A stretch of DNA of 64,000 nucleotides, taken from contig NZ_JAGFBU010000003.1 in assembly GCF_017948675.1 (NCBI RefSeq), positions 87,627 through 151,626 of the forward strand, read 5' to 3'. The stretch's first letter is position 1; each line of letters opens with the position of its first letter. The notes beneath the pieces were generated by a model. It was not told where the DNA came from and did no database searches. It saw nothing but the letters and a program-made list of their open reading frames with translations. The stretch comes from Flavobacterium flabelliforme (GTDB taxonomy: Bacteria > Bacteroidota > Bacteroidia > Flavobacteriales > Flavobacteriaceae). The position numbers and the translations under genes are program-made. Below are positions 27,001 through 34,147 of the stretch, piece by piece.

Positions 27001-28787
27001 ATCAATTTTTTAAAAATAGTGACGTAACTGATGATGAGGTTGAAACAAGGCAACAACAAATATATAATACAATTGATGATGCAAAACTGAAATTAGAATC
27101 TGTAGATCAAAAGAAGGAAAAGTACAAGGTATTTAAGCTTTTTTTGGCCCGTATAGATCGTAGAAATATGAATCCAATTGTTACTCAGAAGGAAGATAAA
27201 ATTTTGATTGATTTTAATCCTACAATCGAACCTGAATTAGAAGAGCACAGACAGGAAAAATTAAGCGAGAATTTTAATATGACTCGTTTCAGTGCGCTTA
27301 AATTTTGGTCAGAGAACAAGTTCAATCATGAGCGTAAATATGGTGATTATCCACAATACGAAAATAACCCACAGTTGATTTTTGACGAAACTAAAGAAGT
27401 CATAAAAATGCTTAATAATCCAAATGAAGACAGTTATCCTTCTTTTAACAGTGCTATCCCTTCATATACTTGTGCGGCATTAATACGTTTTTATTTTTCT
27501 GAGTTAAATGACGAACAAAAATCTTTCTGTAAGGAATACGTCCTTGGATATGCTACTCTTCCACTTCAAGAGAACTATGGATATCAAATCTCAGACGGTG
27601 TGGAAGTTGCCGTTAACGCCCTCCCTTACCTTATGGAAAAATTTCCCGAAGAGATTCCTCAAATAAAATTAATTCTATTATTTATCTTATTTGACAACTA
27701 TCCACTTGGGGAATATAAACGTGTTTGTGATTATGCAATTGAAGCAATGTATCGAAAGCTTTGGTCGTTTTCTCTGGAGTTATCAAATGATATTTTAATT
27801 GGTTATTTAAAATTTGCACCGTTATATGAAAAAGTGAAGCAAGATTACAGGAAGAAAAACAGAAGTTTATACGATCAAAATTCAGGCGATGCTGTGAGAG
27901 AACAGTTTGCAAATAAATACAAAAAGGAATTGGAGAAATACCTTAGTAAAAGCTCCGATTTTGGTTCAATAGATTTAAAAAATATTTCAGCTACAATCCT
28001 GGAAACTGCTTTTAAAATAATACCATTCGACACAAAAAGCGTACAACATTTATCGTTAGTAAAATCAGTTCTTCCGATTCTTTTTGCGGAGTTTTTGCCT
28101 GAGCAAAGAAACAGGGATGCGGACTACAGACAAAACAGAAGATTTTATAAACGATATGCTAAATTCATATTACATCGAGAATTATCAGAAATCGATACAT
28201 ACCTGCAGCCTTTAATCGAAAACTTCACTAATTCAAGAGAAGTCAATTCACTATTGGTAGAGATTATTTCGGCTGAAGACCAATTAGCAAAGTATGATCA
28301 ATTTTGGGTAATTTGGAATAACCTATTCCCTTCTTTTTCAAAACTATTTGATTCGGACAAACACTTTCACTATGAAAACGAAATTGTGCATTCTTATTTG
28401 TTAGCATGGCCGTACTGGTCCTCGACGGCAAAGAAATGGCACAGTTTAAAAAGTAAAGAAAAGCTTTTTTACAGCAAAATAATTTCCACAAATGGTGATC
28501 ATCCTGCCGTTTTATATTCAACTGTAAAGCTATTAAATGAAATTGGAAGTGATTTTATTGATGACGGTATTATATGGATCAGCGATTTATTGGCAATGCG
28601 GACTTACAAGAATTTGGAAACCAATACGGTTTATTACATGGAGATAATCATACGAAAACACATTTACCTCAATCGTATGAAAATCAGGAAGAATATGAAA
28701 ATTAAAAATAGAGTTCTGCAAATCTTAAATTTCCTGATTGAGAGGTCTTCGGTGAGCGCTTATTTATTAAGAGAGGATATATTATAA
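24051..28787 (+). CDS. large STAND NTPase with N-terminal Mrr-like nuclease domain (Avs4-like antiphage sensor)
   Basis: 1578 residues. The N-terminal ~160 residues look like an Mrr-type PD-(D/E)XK nuclease: FENLAYQLFC, then GIETEP and GFQAKYY, with the QxK catalytic half-motif at 62-64. The NTPase follows: Walker A GEGGCGKT (about 216-223), Walker B IIVIDSAEN (about 275-283) and IFTTRP near 308. The remaining ~1150 residues appear to be helical repeats acting as sensor. Nuclease, STAND ATPase and long repeat sensor in one ~1.6-kb-residue chain match the Avs (AVAST) defence proteins. The size and the N-terminal nuclease fit Avs4, reported to sense phage portal protein; that subtype is from memory. 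It is a stand-alone gene between repeated blocks. Confidence 0.75.
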   Translation: MTEINWNNFRAKFNGKETVEFENLAYQLFCNEFSRPFGIFRFKNQTGIETEPIIQDKKCTGFQAKYYETKISENKQDIIDSVKKAKAKNPELEVVYLYTNKELSESSKKADKNPQYKIDIEKETLEMGITIQWRVPSHFEIQLAQPQNQYLAQYFFNLGKDTIDFINSITEHTANLLFPIQDCIAFVDKNIKVNRTAFLDNIQSSAKSKIMIISGEGGCGKTGMIKNYFQRVKNLIPFYTFKATEFNVTDINHFFKRYGNYNLKDFLEIHKDEKEKIIVIDSAENLAELQNQEPFKELVSALLQNSWKIIFTTRPIYLDDLKFQFIEIYRLGYEHLAITKLTLPELKALAEEHNFELPTDESLLTLLTNLFYLDEYLQNYTDRKEVVNSGQFTKKLWQRKIQNSSYTINNLYLERENCFLEIAKLRSSSGNFFVIPKNHCSPEALRLLEKDEIISLDTASGGYFITHDIYEEWALDIYIERTFLNSADYVNFFIEIGTSLPIRRAFRKWLSMKLRTNLTDIKPLFNHVFFSKTNEAFWNDEVIISILLSDYSSEFFQEYESFILDNYKLILKKISFLLRIACKEVDDMIYKLLGEKNQIDLGFIFTKPKGNGWKNTIDLMYGKIGSFSHDDLPIFIPLYQDWTEKNKRGETTRTIGLIALHFYKEMQFNKEIRSSNKSEERLIKIILNAALELKDELQLIFNEVIKNKWTKNNDAYHDLCLSILKSPTENLSVIVALPEVVIKIADLFWFKGKKRSDPYRSDFGTEQHYGLSSSVKHNFAPASALQTPTFLLLRSSFSEAIDFILEFTNKCVSIYADADFDLDSINEIELYITPELTKKQFASHALYQMFRGVSSPVTPYILQSMHMALEKDLLERAKNTDPVIMESWLLYLLKKSDSISITAVVASIVLANPDKFFKIASILFKTLDLYHYDNYRLHSEHQCKGLYSIGYGMNYESKIFEDERIQTCEDKHRQLSLENLVVNYQFFKNSDVTDDEVETRQQQIYNTIDDAKLKLESVDQKKEKYKVFKLFLARIDRRNMNPIVTQKEDKILIDFNPTIEPELEEHRQEKLSENFNMTRFSALKFWSENKFNHERKYGDYPQYENNPQLIFDETKEVIKMLNNPNEDSYPSFNSAIPSYTCAALIRFYFSELNDEQKSFCKEYVLGYATLPLQENYGYQISDGVEVAVNALPYLMEKFPEEIPQIKLILLFILFDNYPLGEYKRVCDYAIEAMYRKLWSFSLELSNDILIGYLKFAPLYEKVKQDYRKKNRSLYDQNSGDAVREQFANKYKKELEKYLSKSSDFGSIDLKNISATILETAFKIIPFDTKSVQHLSLVKSVLPILFAEFLPEQRNRDADYRQNRRFYKRYAKFILHRELSEIDTYLQPLIENFTNSREVNSLLVEIISAEDQLAKYDQFWVIWNNLFPSFSKLFDSDKHFHYENEIVHSYLLAWPYWSSTAKKWHSLKSKEKLFYSKIISTNGDHPAVLYSTVKLLNEIGSDFIDDGIIWISDLLAMRTYKNLETNTVYYMEIIIRKHIYLNRMKIRKNMKIKNRVLQILNFLIERSSVSAYLLREDIL

Positions 28788-28854
28788 TCTGTAAAAAGTA
28801 ATGTTGACCTCCTTATATTTTTTTGAAATGATCACGTGGATTTGGTTTCTAGTA

Positions 28855-29060
28855 AGCGTTATGAAACATTTGCGTAATATGTACACATTTGATGGAATTA
28901 TTCAGAGAGCGAGGGAAGAAAAAAAATATAGTTACTAGATCAATATTGTTTTTAGAATTGTACTACTGCAAATTGGCAAGGGCTATTAATATCGATTTTT
29001 TAACTAATGATGGAACCTAATTTGGTACTTACGAATGCCACGCGAAAGGATTCGGAAACC
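28855..29060. repeat. repeat blocks downstream of the Avs-like gene
   Basis: 28855-28919 (GTTATGAAACATTTG...CACATTT...GAGCGAGGGA) matches the block at 23851-23913. 29023-29060 (GGTACTTACGAATG...GAAAGGATT) matches 23780-23815. The orientation is the same on both sides. Confidence 0.5.
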
Positions 29061-29185
29061 GGGGGTAAACACTGTATCTTGTTGCAGACTAATATGTTGA
29101 TAACTTTATGATAAGTTTTATCTATTGATTTTATTATTTAAATTAATTATAAATAACTTTGAGGTTCATCTTAAATAAATGTATT

Positions 29186-29425
29186 ATGAATTCAAAAAAG
29201 TCGTCACAGTCTGTGACAAAAATTGCATCAGAGGTTTTAAGAGACCCAAGTTCATCACAAATTTCTAAATCATTGGCGGGTTCAGTTTTATCACAAGCTA
29301 ATACTCAAAATCAAACTAGTGATCAGATGGAACGAATTGCTTCTAAAGCATTACAAAGTGATAAGTACAATGAGACAACTAAAACATTAGCAGGTTCTGT
29401 TTTGTCTCAATCAAATGGTAAATAG
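29186..29425 (+). CDS. small two-repeat protein of unknown function
   Basis: 79 residues from the preferred ATG at 29186 (MNSKKSSQ); an in-frame ATG 27 bp upstream gives an unlikely extension. The protein consists of two similar halves: KIASEVLRDPSSSQISKSLA-GSVLSQ and RIASKALQSDKYNETTKTLA-GSVLSQ. It is soluble and helical. Such small duplicated proteins occur in accessory regions, but I know no function. A terminator follows directly. Confidence 0.6.
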   Translation: MNSKKSSQSVTKIASEVLRDPSSSQISKSLAGSVLSQANTQNQTSDQMERIASKALQSDKYNETTKTLAGSVLSQSNGK

Positions 29426-29443
29426 TTTACTAGAAAAATTTGT

Positions 29444-29468
29444 AAAGCCTTCGTAAGAAGGCTTTTTT
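29444..29468 (+). terminator. rho-independent terminator
   Basis: AAAGCCTTC gtaa GAAGGCTTT followed by T residues, 18 bp after the stop of the small repeat protein. Confidence 0.85.
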
Positions 29469-29522
29469 ATAAAACTCCTGATAGGAGAAGTGTTCAATCT
29501 AAAATAGCTTTCTGGCTTTTTA

Positions 29523-29792
29523 TTATTCCATTAATTCATAAATAGAATCTAAACATTCTTGAACATCTTTAAGCATATTGTAATCCGCTGATGCTCTACT
29601 CTCCCAATACCCCCAAGGTTCACTTAGCCCTTCAAGTTTTAATTTTATTATTTGAACTTCCTGCTTAATTTCTAAAGAGAAATTCTTAGATCTTAAAATA
29701 GCATTACAAATATTTAATGCACCACTGTGAATATGCCTATTATGGTAATAAGAAATTGATTCAATTTTTTTCTGTACTTCTGAACTTGTCAT
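29523..29792 (-). CDS. hypothetical protein, 89 residues
   Basis: Soluble helical protein (MTSSEVQKKIESISYYHN...WGYWESRASADYNM). I recognise no domain. It follows the 114-residue hypothetical gene by 73 bp on the same strand, so the two may be cotranscribed. Accessory context with no functional hint. Confidence 0.5.
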   Translation of the reverse strand: MTSSEVQKKIESISYYHNRHIHSGALNICNAILRSKNFSLEIKQEVQIIKLKLEGLSEPWGYWESRASADYNMLKDVQECLDSIYELME

Positions 29793-29865
29793 TGATTTTT
29801 TATTTTTAAATTAATAATGACTGCAAGGTCAGAATCAATAAATAAATAAAAAAGGACAGAAAAAA

Positions 29866-30210
29866 TTACTTAATTTTCAACCTCTTTAAATCAATTTTTG
29901 GTGTTATTTTATTGTTTGAATTTTTCTTAATTTCTGTAATGTATATAATATATTTACCTTTATTTATTTCAATATCACATGGGATTCTGTAGAGACCAAA
30001 ATCTAATTTTAACTTAGTCGAAATATATGGGTTTTGAATAGTTGGTAGTTTTTCTTTTTTAAACTCTTTGTAATGCTCATTAAAATATTGAATCCATGAT
30101 AGCATTCCAATGCACTCATCTTCTGTAAATTCATGTTGTGTTACATCTTGAATAATAATATCATCAGGCAGTCTATCTTGAACTAGTTTTAAAAACACAG
30201 TCTTTTTCAT
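29866..30210 (-). CDS. hypothetical protein, 114 residues
   Basis: Soluble protein with a helical N-terminus (FTEDECIGMLSWIQYFNEHY) and a Lys-rich beta C-terminus (YIIYITEIKKNSNNK). No family recognised. It lies between a RAYT transposase with its REP sequence and the 89-residue hypothetical gene. Confidence 0.5.
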   Translation of the reverse strand: MKKTVFLKLVQDRLPDDIIIQDVTQHEFTEDECIGMLSWIQYFNEHYKEFKKEKLPTIQNPYISTKLKLDFGLYRIPCDIEINKGKYIIYITEIKKNSNNKITPKIDLKRLKIK

Positions 30211-30255
30211 TCTAAAATAATTTTATTTAATTAGTCTTGCTCGTAATTTCAGTTT

Positions 30256-30286
30256 CCCCCGCTAGCGCGAGCGTCCCGCTCGTGCC
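30256..30286. repeat. REP-like palindrome, left of the RAYT gene
   Basis: Contains CGCTAGCGCGAGCGTCCCGCTCG, with the GAGCG-ggac-CGCTC hairpin. An inverted counterpart lies at 30885-30914 on the other side of the transposase gene. Confidence 0.75.
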
Positions 30287-30292
30287 CACAAT

Positions 30293-30841
30293 CTAATTCA
30301 TATCAATTTCTAAAATTGTTTGGTCATTATTGCCATAATTTCTTGCGCTACTATATTTCCAATCTATAGGGTCAGTTACAAATCCCGATTCCACAGGATT
30401 ATTGTGAATGTAGTCTAATTTTTGCTCAAAAACTTTTAATGACCAAATCTCGATTGGTTTATTATTTTGTTGCCAAAACTGCTTATTGGTAATATTACTA
30501 TTCTTCTTACCGGCTCTCTCAAACATCCAAAGCATCCATTCTTTTCTACTTTCTTGAGGATTATCCTGAATTATTTTCAACATCTTTTTTGAAGTAAACC
30601 CTTTAAAATCCCTTATCAAACCCGAAGGGTCATTCAAAGAAGAACGAAAAATTAAGTGCACATGACTTGGCATAATGCAAAAACCATAAAGCTCCATTCC
30701 TTTATTCTTTCTGCAAAAATCTAACGACTCTATAATACACCAAAAATAAGCGTCTCTCGTAAATACATCGATCCAGTTTACCGTAGCAAAACTTATAAAA
30801 TAAGCTCCTGATTTTTCTCCAAACTTATATTTTCTACTCAT
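30293..30841 (-). CDS. REP-associated tyrosine transposase (RAYT, Y1 HUH)
   Basis: 182 residues. A Y1-type HUH nuclease: YFISFATVNW at the start, MPSHVHLIF with the metal-binding His-x-His, and a C-terminal YIHNNPVESGFV / WKYSSARNY region with the candidate nucleophile tyrosine near the NNPV motif. RAYTs cut and join REP hairpins. The gene is flanked by inverted REP-like palindromes a few bp past the stop and about 45 bp before the start, so it is probably an active or recently active unit. Confidence 0.85.
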   Translation of the reverse strand: MSRKYKFGEKSGAYFISFATVNWIDVFTRDAYFWCIIESLDFCRKNKGMELYGFCIMPSHVHLIFRSSLNDPSGLIRDFKGFTSKKMLKIIQDNPQESRKEWMLWMFERAGKKNSNITNKQFWQQNNKPIEIWSLKVFEQKLDYIHNNPVESGFVTDPIDWKYSSARNYGNNDQTILEIDMN

Positions 30842-30884
30842 TGTTTTTTAAGTGAAAATAGATAAAAATAGTTTGCTTCTGCTT

Positions 30885-30914
30885 GCGGGTACGAGCGGGA
30901 CGCTCGCACTAGCG
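30885..30914. repeat. REP-like palindrome, right of the RAYT gene
   Basis: GCGGGTACGAGCGGGACGCTCG, in inverted orientation relative to 30256-30286. It interrupts the transposase fragment at 30915-31023. Confidence 0.75.
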
Positions 30915-31023
30915 TTTGGGAAATTTGTCCGTTATTGATTTCAGCAATGATGGAAAGTTTGAAATCAAAGCTTATTTTTTGATACTCTTTTTTTCGACAG
31001 GGTTGTTTTTTGCTTGTTTCCAT
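30915..31023 (-). pseudogene. N-terminal fragment of an HTH transposase (IS3 orfA type), disrupted by the RAYT/REP unit
   Basis: The reverse strand from 31023 reads METSKKQPCRKKEYQKISFD, then FKLSIIAEINNGQIS, which resembles the first helices of IS3-type orfA proteins. The frame then enters the REP sequence and loses similarity. About 36 codons remain. Confidence 0.5.
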
Positions 31024-31084
31024 AGGATACTAAAAGTGTTTAATTTTTAGTCAACCTATTTTAGGACGAGGCATTTTTTATAAT

Positions 31085-31215
31085 GACGCACAACGTCTTG
31101 GCGCTTGGCGAGGTTGGGGACTTTAAAGCAGAGTATTTTCTGCCGAAACGAAGATATGATAAAAAACGCTAATTCCACTAAACTCCAGCTAGCTCAAAAT
31201 GGCTGTTATGCGATG
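31085..31215. repeat. attC-like palindromic repeat, copy 3
   Basis: Ends are GCACAAC (left) and GTTATGC (right), complementary at 6 of 7 positions. The inner sequence GTCTTGGCGCTTGGCGAGGTT aligns with the left arm of copy 2. It lies directly after the stop codon of the beta-lactamase-like gene (minus strand), where an integron attC would be. Confidence 0.5.
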
Positions 31216-31218
31216 TTT

Positions 31219-32550
31219 TTAATTTTTAGAGAATGTATATCTTACCCCATTTTCCTCAAAAAACATTTCTTTATTGTTTGGTTTAAATTCAATTTTATTT
31301 CCTTCCCAAATATTTTCGAATTTATCTTTCTCAATTGGTTCAATTAAAAATTGAGTTTGATTATTTATTTGAGCAAATAACTTTGTATTGTCTTTTTCTA
31401 TTTTTATTGTCTTTTGATATTTTGAACTCGAATACTCTCCAACATATTTTTCTAAATCCTCTACATTTGGTTTAAAAGGTTCAAATATGATTTTATAAGG
31501 TATATTAAAATAGTTGTTTAAAGTAGCAATCAAGATTTTTTTCTTGTCATACATTGCACCATTTGATGTTATGGCAATAGCAAGATTTTCATCTGGAAAG
31601 TAAGAAAGAACCGAAGAGAAACTATCGATTTGTCCTCGATGTACAAATCCTTTCTTTTCGTAAAAAGGAAGTTCAAAAATACCCATTCCGAATTTATCGT
31701 GAATTTGCGTCATAGTTTTTAGACTTTCTAGACTGATAATTTTTCCGTTAAATAGCTTTTCAATAAAAACGATCAAGTCACATGGATTTGAAACAATCCC
31801 CCCTGCGCCTAATGGAACTGAAGTATCTCCCTCTGATTCTTTTTCCCATTTATCTGAGAAATAATAAGAATAGCATTCGTTATTATTAACATTTATTTTA
31901 CCTCCAAAATAAGTATTTTTTAATTTTAATGGTTTTATGATTTGTTCATCCAATAACTCTTGATATGATTTTGTATATATTTTTTCAAGAATTATACTTA
32001 ATAAATAATAATTTGAATTGCTGTAAGCTGCTTTACTGTTGGGACTAAAATTATTTTCTAACTTACTGATAATTGCCATCATTTCTTCTTCTGATTTCGC
32101 TTCAGTGTAGCCATTTGAAAATTCATCTGCTGCTAAAAATTCGGCTATTCCGCTGCGGTGATTTAATAAATTTTCTATTGTTATTTTATTTGAATTTTCA
32201 ATAGTTGGAAAAAACTTTTCAATAGTTTGATTTAGTGATATTTTTTTATTTTCAATTGCTTTTAACACTAATGCAGAAGTGAATATTTTTGTTGTTGAGC
32301 CAATGCGAAATTTTGTTTTAAACGACAAATTTGTATTAGTTTCAATATTGGCTTTACCAATTGATTTGGAGTAAATTAAGTTTCCATTTTTGGAAACAGC
32401 AATACTTCCCATAAACAGATTCTTTTCTTCTAGAGCTTCGAATAAACTGTCTAGTTTTATTATGTTAAGTTTTTGCGAATAAGAATTTAAAAATGTAATT
32501 CCAATAATTAATGTAACCCAAATTTTTTTTGTCATATTTTTTGTTTTCAT
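31219..32550 (-). CDS. secreted serine beta-lactamase-related hydrolase (class C / DD-peptidase-like)
   Basis: About 443 residues from the start at 32550 (a second ATG at 32535 is also possible). A signal peptide is followed by a beta-lactamase fold: SxxK as GSTTK (Ser about residue 85), the tyrosine motif YSN (AAYSNSNYYLL) and a late HRG (VHRGQIDSFSS) in place of KTG. A C-terminal beta domain of about 100 residues follows. This family includes esterases, D-aminopeptidases and DD-carboxypeptidases, so resistance cannot be assumed. The gene lies between an attC-like repeat and a long hairpin, suggesting it moved as a single-gene unit. Confidence 0.82.
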   Translation of the reverse strand: MKTKNMTKKIWVTLIIGITFLNSYSQKLNIIKLDSLFEALEEKNLFMGSIAVSKNGNLIYSKSIGKANIETNTNLSFKTKFRIGSTTKIFTSALVLKAIENKKISLNQTIEKFFPTIENSNKITIENLLNHRSGIAEFLAADEFSNGYTEAKSEEEMMAIISKLENNFSPNSKAAYSNSNYYLLSIILEKIYTKSYQELLDEQIIKPLKLKNTYFGGKINVNNNECYSYYFSDKWEKESEGDTSVPLGAGGIVSNPCDLIVFIEKLFNGKIISLESLKTMTQIHDKFGMGIFELPFYEKKGFVHRGQIDSFSSVLSYFPDENLAIAITSNGAMYDKKKILIATLNNYFNIPYKIIFEPFKPNVEDLEKYVGEYSSSKYQKTIKIEKDNTKLFAQINNQTQFLIEPIEKDKFENIWEGNKIEFKPNNKEMFFEENGVRYTFSKN

Positions 32551-32589
32551 ATCTGTTTTTTTGGCAAAATATCGCATAACTAGTTTATA

Positions 32590-32649
32590 GGCGAAACAAA
32601 CCTTCGTATATGCACCCTAATATAGGTGGATTAGCGAAGGTTCGTTTCG
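32590..32649. repeat. long hairpin upstream of the beta-lactamase-like gene
   Basis: 16-bp arms GCGAAACAAACCTTCG / CGAAGGTTCGTTTCGC (one mismatch) enclose a nested CACC/GGTG pair. It has no T-run, so a recombination or regulatory structure is more likely than a terminator. Confidence 0.6.
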
Positions 32650-32733
32650 CTTTATCGATTCTCAAATATATAGTATTTTTTTATAAATTATCAACTAGTC
32701 CTAAAACTAAAAAAGACATCTCACAGCATCTTT

Positions 32734-32859
32734 CTATTTCTTCCTACTCCTCCAACTATCATTATGATGATAATTTTTTCTAAACTCACTGACCTTTATA
32801 GCTATAAAAACGCCAATTACATAAATCACAATTAGCCCTGTAATTTCATACCATTCCAT
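32734..32859 (-). CDS. 41-residue single-span membrane protein
   Basis: The reverse strand from 32859 reads MEWYEITGLIVIYVIGVFIA, then IKVSEFRKNYHHNDSWRSRKK and a stop. It has one membrane helix (about 7-22) with a short N-terminus and a basic, His/Arg-rich tail. It is preceded by an A-rich purine stretch suited to translation in Bacteroidetes. It is followed upstream by the terminator of the XRE gene, so it would have its own promoter. The composition is gene-like, but there is no homology evidence. Confidence 0.4.
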   Translation of the reverse strand: MEWYEITGLIVIYVIGVFIAIKVSEFRKNYHHNDSWRSRKK

Positions 32860-32957
32860 ATTTTGACTTTTTAGTTAAGATCAAAATAGGTGTTTAAATT
32901 TTTATATGATATGCATTTTGGAAAATTCAATATGCAATTTGGGTGCATTTCTAAAAG

Positions 32958-32984
32958 TAAAAAAGATGCCTAAGCATCTTTTTC
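32958..32984 (-). terminator. terminator of the XRE regulator gene
   Basis: Near-perfect hairpin AAAAAGATGC / GCATCTTTTT with a 4-nt loop, 30 bp past the XRE stop. A/T runs on both sides allow use in either direction. Confidence 0.8.
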
Positions 32985-33012
32985 TGTATTTTTAACATGG
33001 TCAAGTAAAAGA

Positions 33013-33303
33013 TTATTCCCTTTTAGCTTTATATTTTTCCATATCAAAATGAAATAGTTCGTTAATAGTGATATTTAGCGCTTTAGAAATCATCAGTAAT
33101 GTTTCAAATTTTGAATTAGTTACTCCTCTTTCTATTTCTCCTATTGTTTTTTTTGCAGTACCAGCCCTTAAACCTAATTCCTCTTGAGAAATAGGGTTAT
33201 TACTGGAAGGATCAATAATTTTTAATCTAAGCTCTTGTACTCTGTTTCCTAGAGCTTTTTTTTCTAATGTGAAATCATCGTTATCCATAAAAGTAAAATT
33301 CAT
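33013..33303 (-). CDS. XRE-family helix-turn-helix regulator
   Basis: 96 residues (91 if the ATG at 33288 is used). A Cro/C1-type helix-turn-helix covers about residues 20-85: ISQEELGLRAGTAKKTIGEIERG and FETLLMISKALNITINELF. It stands alone with its own terminator. The 100 bp upstream include a hairpin (AATACATC ATAA GATGTATT at 33371-33390) that could be an operator. Probably an orphan regulator of the accessory region. Confidence 0.8.
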   Translation of the reverse strand: MNFTFMDNDDFTLEKKALGNRVQELRLKIIDPSSNNPISQEELGLRAGTAKKTIGEIERGVTNSKFETLLMISKALNITINELFHFDMEKYKAKRE

Positions 33304-33356
33304 TTTTAAAAAAGAAAATAAAGGACACCTATAGGTTACTTTTAAAATAAATTTTA

Positions 33357-33364
33357 TATATTTG
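33357..33364 (+). promoter_or_regulatory. putative -7 box TATATTTG reading into the structured region
   Basis: Exact match to TAnnTTTG on the plus strand, directed away from the XRE gene and toward the hairpin-rich region 33371-33590. Confidence 0.4.
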
Positions 33365-33370
33365 TATTAC

Positions 33371-33590
33371 GAATACATCATAAGATGTATTTTTGCGTTT
33401 CTTCATATAAAATATTTGAAGCATTCGCTTTGAATCTCGCGTCGAAAAACTGGTACTTTAAGCAACGAGATGATAAGTAAGATGCTCACGTCCCATGGCG
33501 TGGGCTCACTTATTGTTGCATGGTATACCAGTACCTTCGGCGCAGTAAGCTGAGTTCCATGCCATTTTTTATGGCTAAACCTCAGCTGAT
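33371..33590 (+). ncRNA. candidate structured RNA with three or more hairpins
   Basis: No coding frame. Hairpins: AATACATC/GATGTATT (33372-33390); ATAAGTAAG...CTCACTTAT enclosing CCCA/TGGG (33473-33513); and AGCTGAG/CTCAGCT enclosing GCCAT/ATGGC (33548-33587). GC content is above the surrounding DNA, and a TAnnTTTG box precedes it. No known RNA family is recognised. Confidence 0.35.
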
Positions 33591-33865
33591 TTTCTTAGCC
33601 AATCTTCCTTCTTATTTAAAGTCTCGCAAGCAAATTAATTTGTTGAATTAGTTAGTTTGGAAATGCACTGCCTGCGTCAGGCTGCAACTGCCAACGGCAG
33701 TGTACTTTCCTTTTAAAAAAACTTTATAACCTAGTTGCCTATGCAATAAAAACACAATAAGAATAGCAATGTCAATAGCAATAGCAATGTCAATAGAATA
33801 GCCAACATTGGTCAGAGTGCAGATTGCAGCGATGAGACAACCCATAACATACAAAAATTGCAAAG

Positions 33866-33955
33866 ATGAAATACTACAAACAAATACAAATTGCATTAAT
33901 AGCAGCTTTACTAGCAATAATATGCCTGTGGTTATTTGGTTGCAACTGTTTTTAA
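33866..33955 (+). CDS. possible 29-residue hydrophobic peptide
   Basis: MKYYKQIQIALIAALLAIIC, then LWLFGCNCF and a stop: a basic start and one membrane helix ending in two cysteines. It sits after an AAAG stretch. This could be a small membrane peptide or chance; the region 33304-34147 holds no other gene. Confidence 0.25.
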   Translation: MKYYKQIQIALIAALLAIICLWLFGCNCF

Positions 33956-34067
33956 AGATTTAAAAATAGCTACAGCTTATCTAACACCAACTCCTAACTC
34001 TAAAAAACGCCTATGATCAAATAAAAACTTTAAACCTTAGCCCTTCGTGGCACACACATAAAAAAAA

Positions 34068-34103
34068 GGCCCTCTCACCGTCTGGACAACTGTATAGAGG
34101 ACC
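34068..34103 (+). promoter_or_regulatory. leader hairpin upstream of the SusC-like gene
   Basis: GGCCCTCT / AGAGGACC stem (one mismatch) with a 20-nt loop, 45 bp before the susC-like ATG. It has no T-run, so it is probably an untranslated-leader structure. Confidence 0.4.
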
Positions 34104-34147
34104 CATAGCTAACCAAAACATTCATTTACATTAACTAAACCAATATT

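Noticed and set aside
31219..32550. Antibiotic-resistance beta-lactamase
   Set aside because: SxxK and YSN are present, but HRG replaces KTG and there is an extra C-terminal domain; esterase or peptidase roles are at least as likely.
33648..33917. 89-codon minus-strand frame rich in Ile/Ala
   Set aside because: Driven by a short GCAATGTCAATA-type repeat; no start signal and low complexity. The small plus-strand peptide in the same place is only slightly better.
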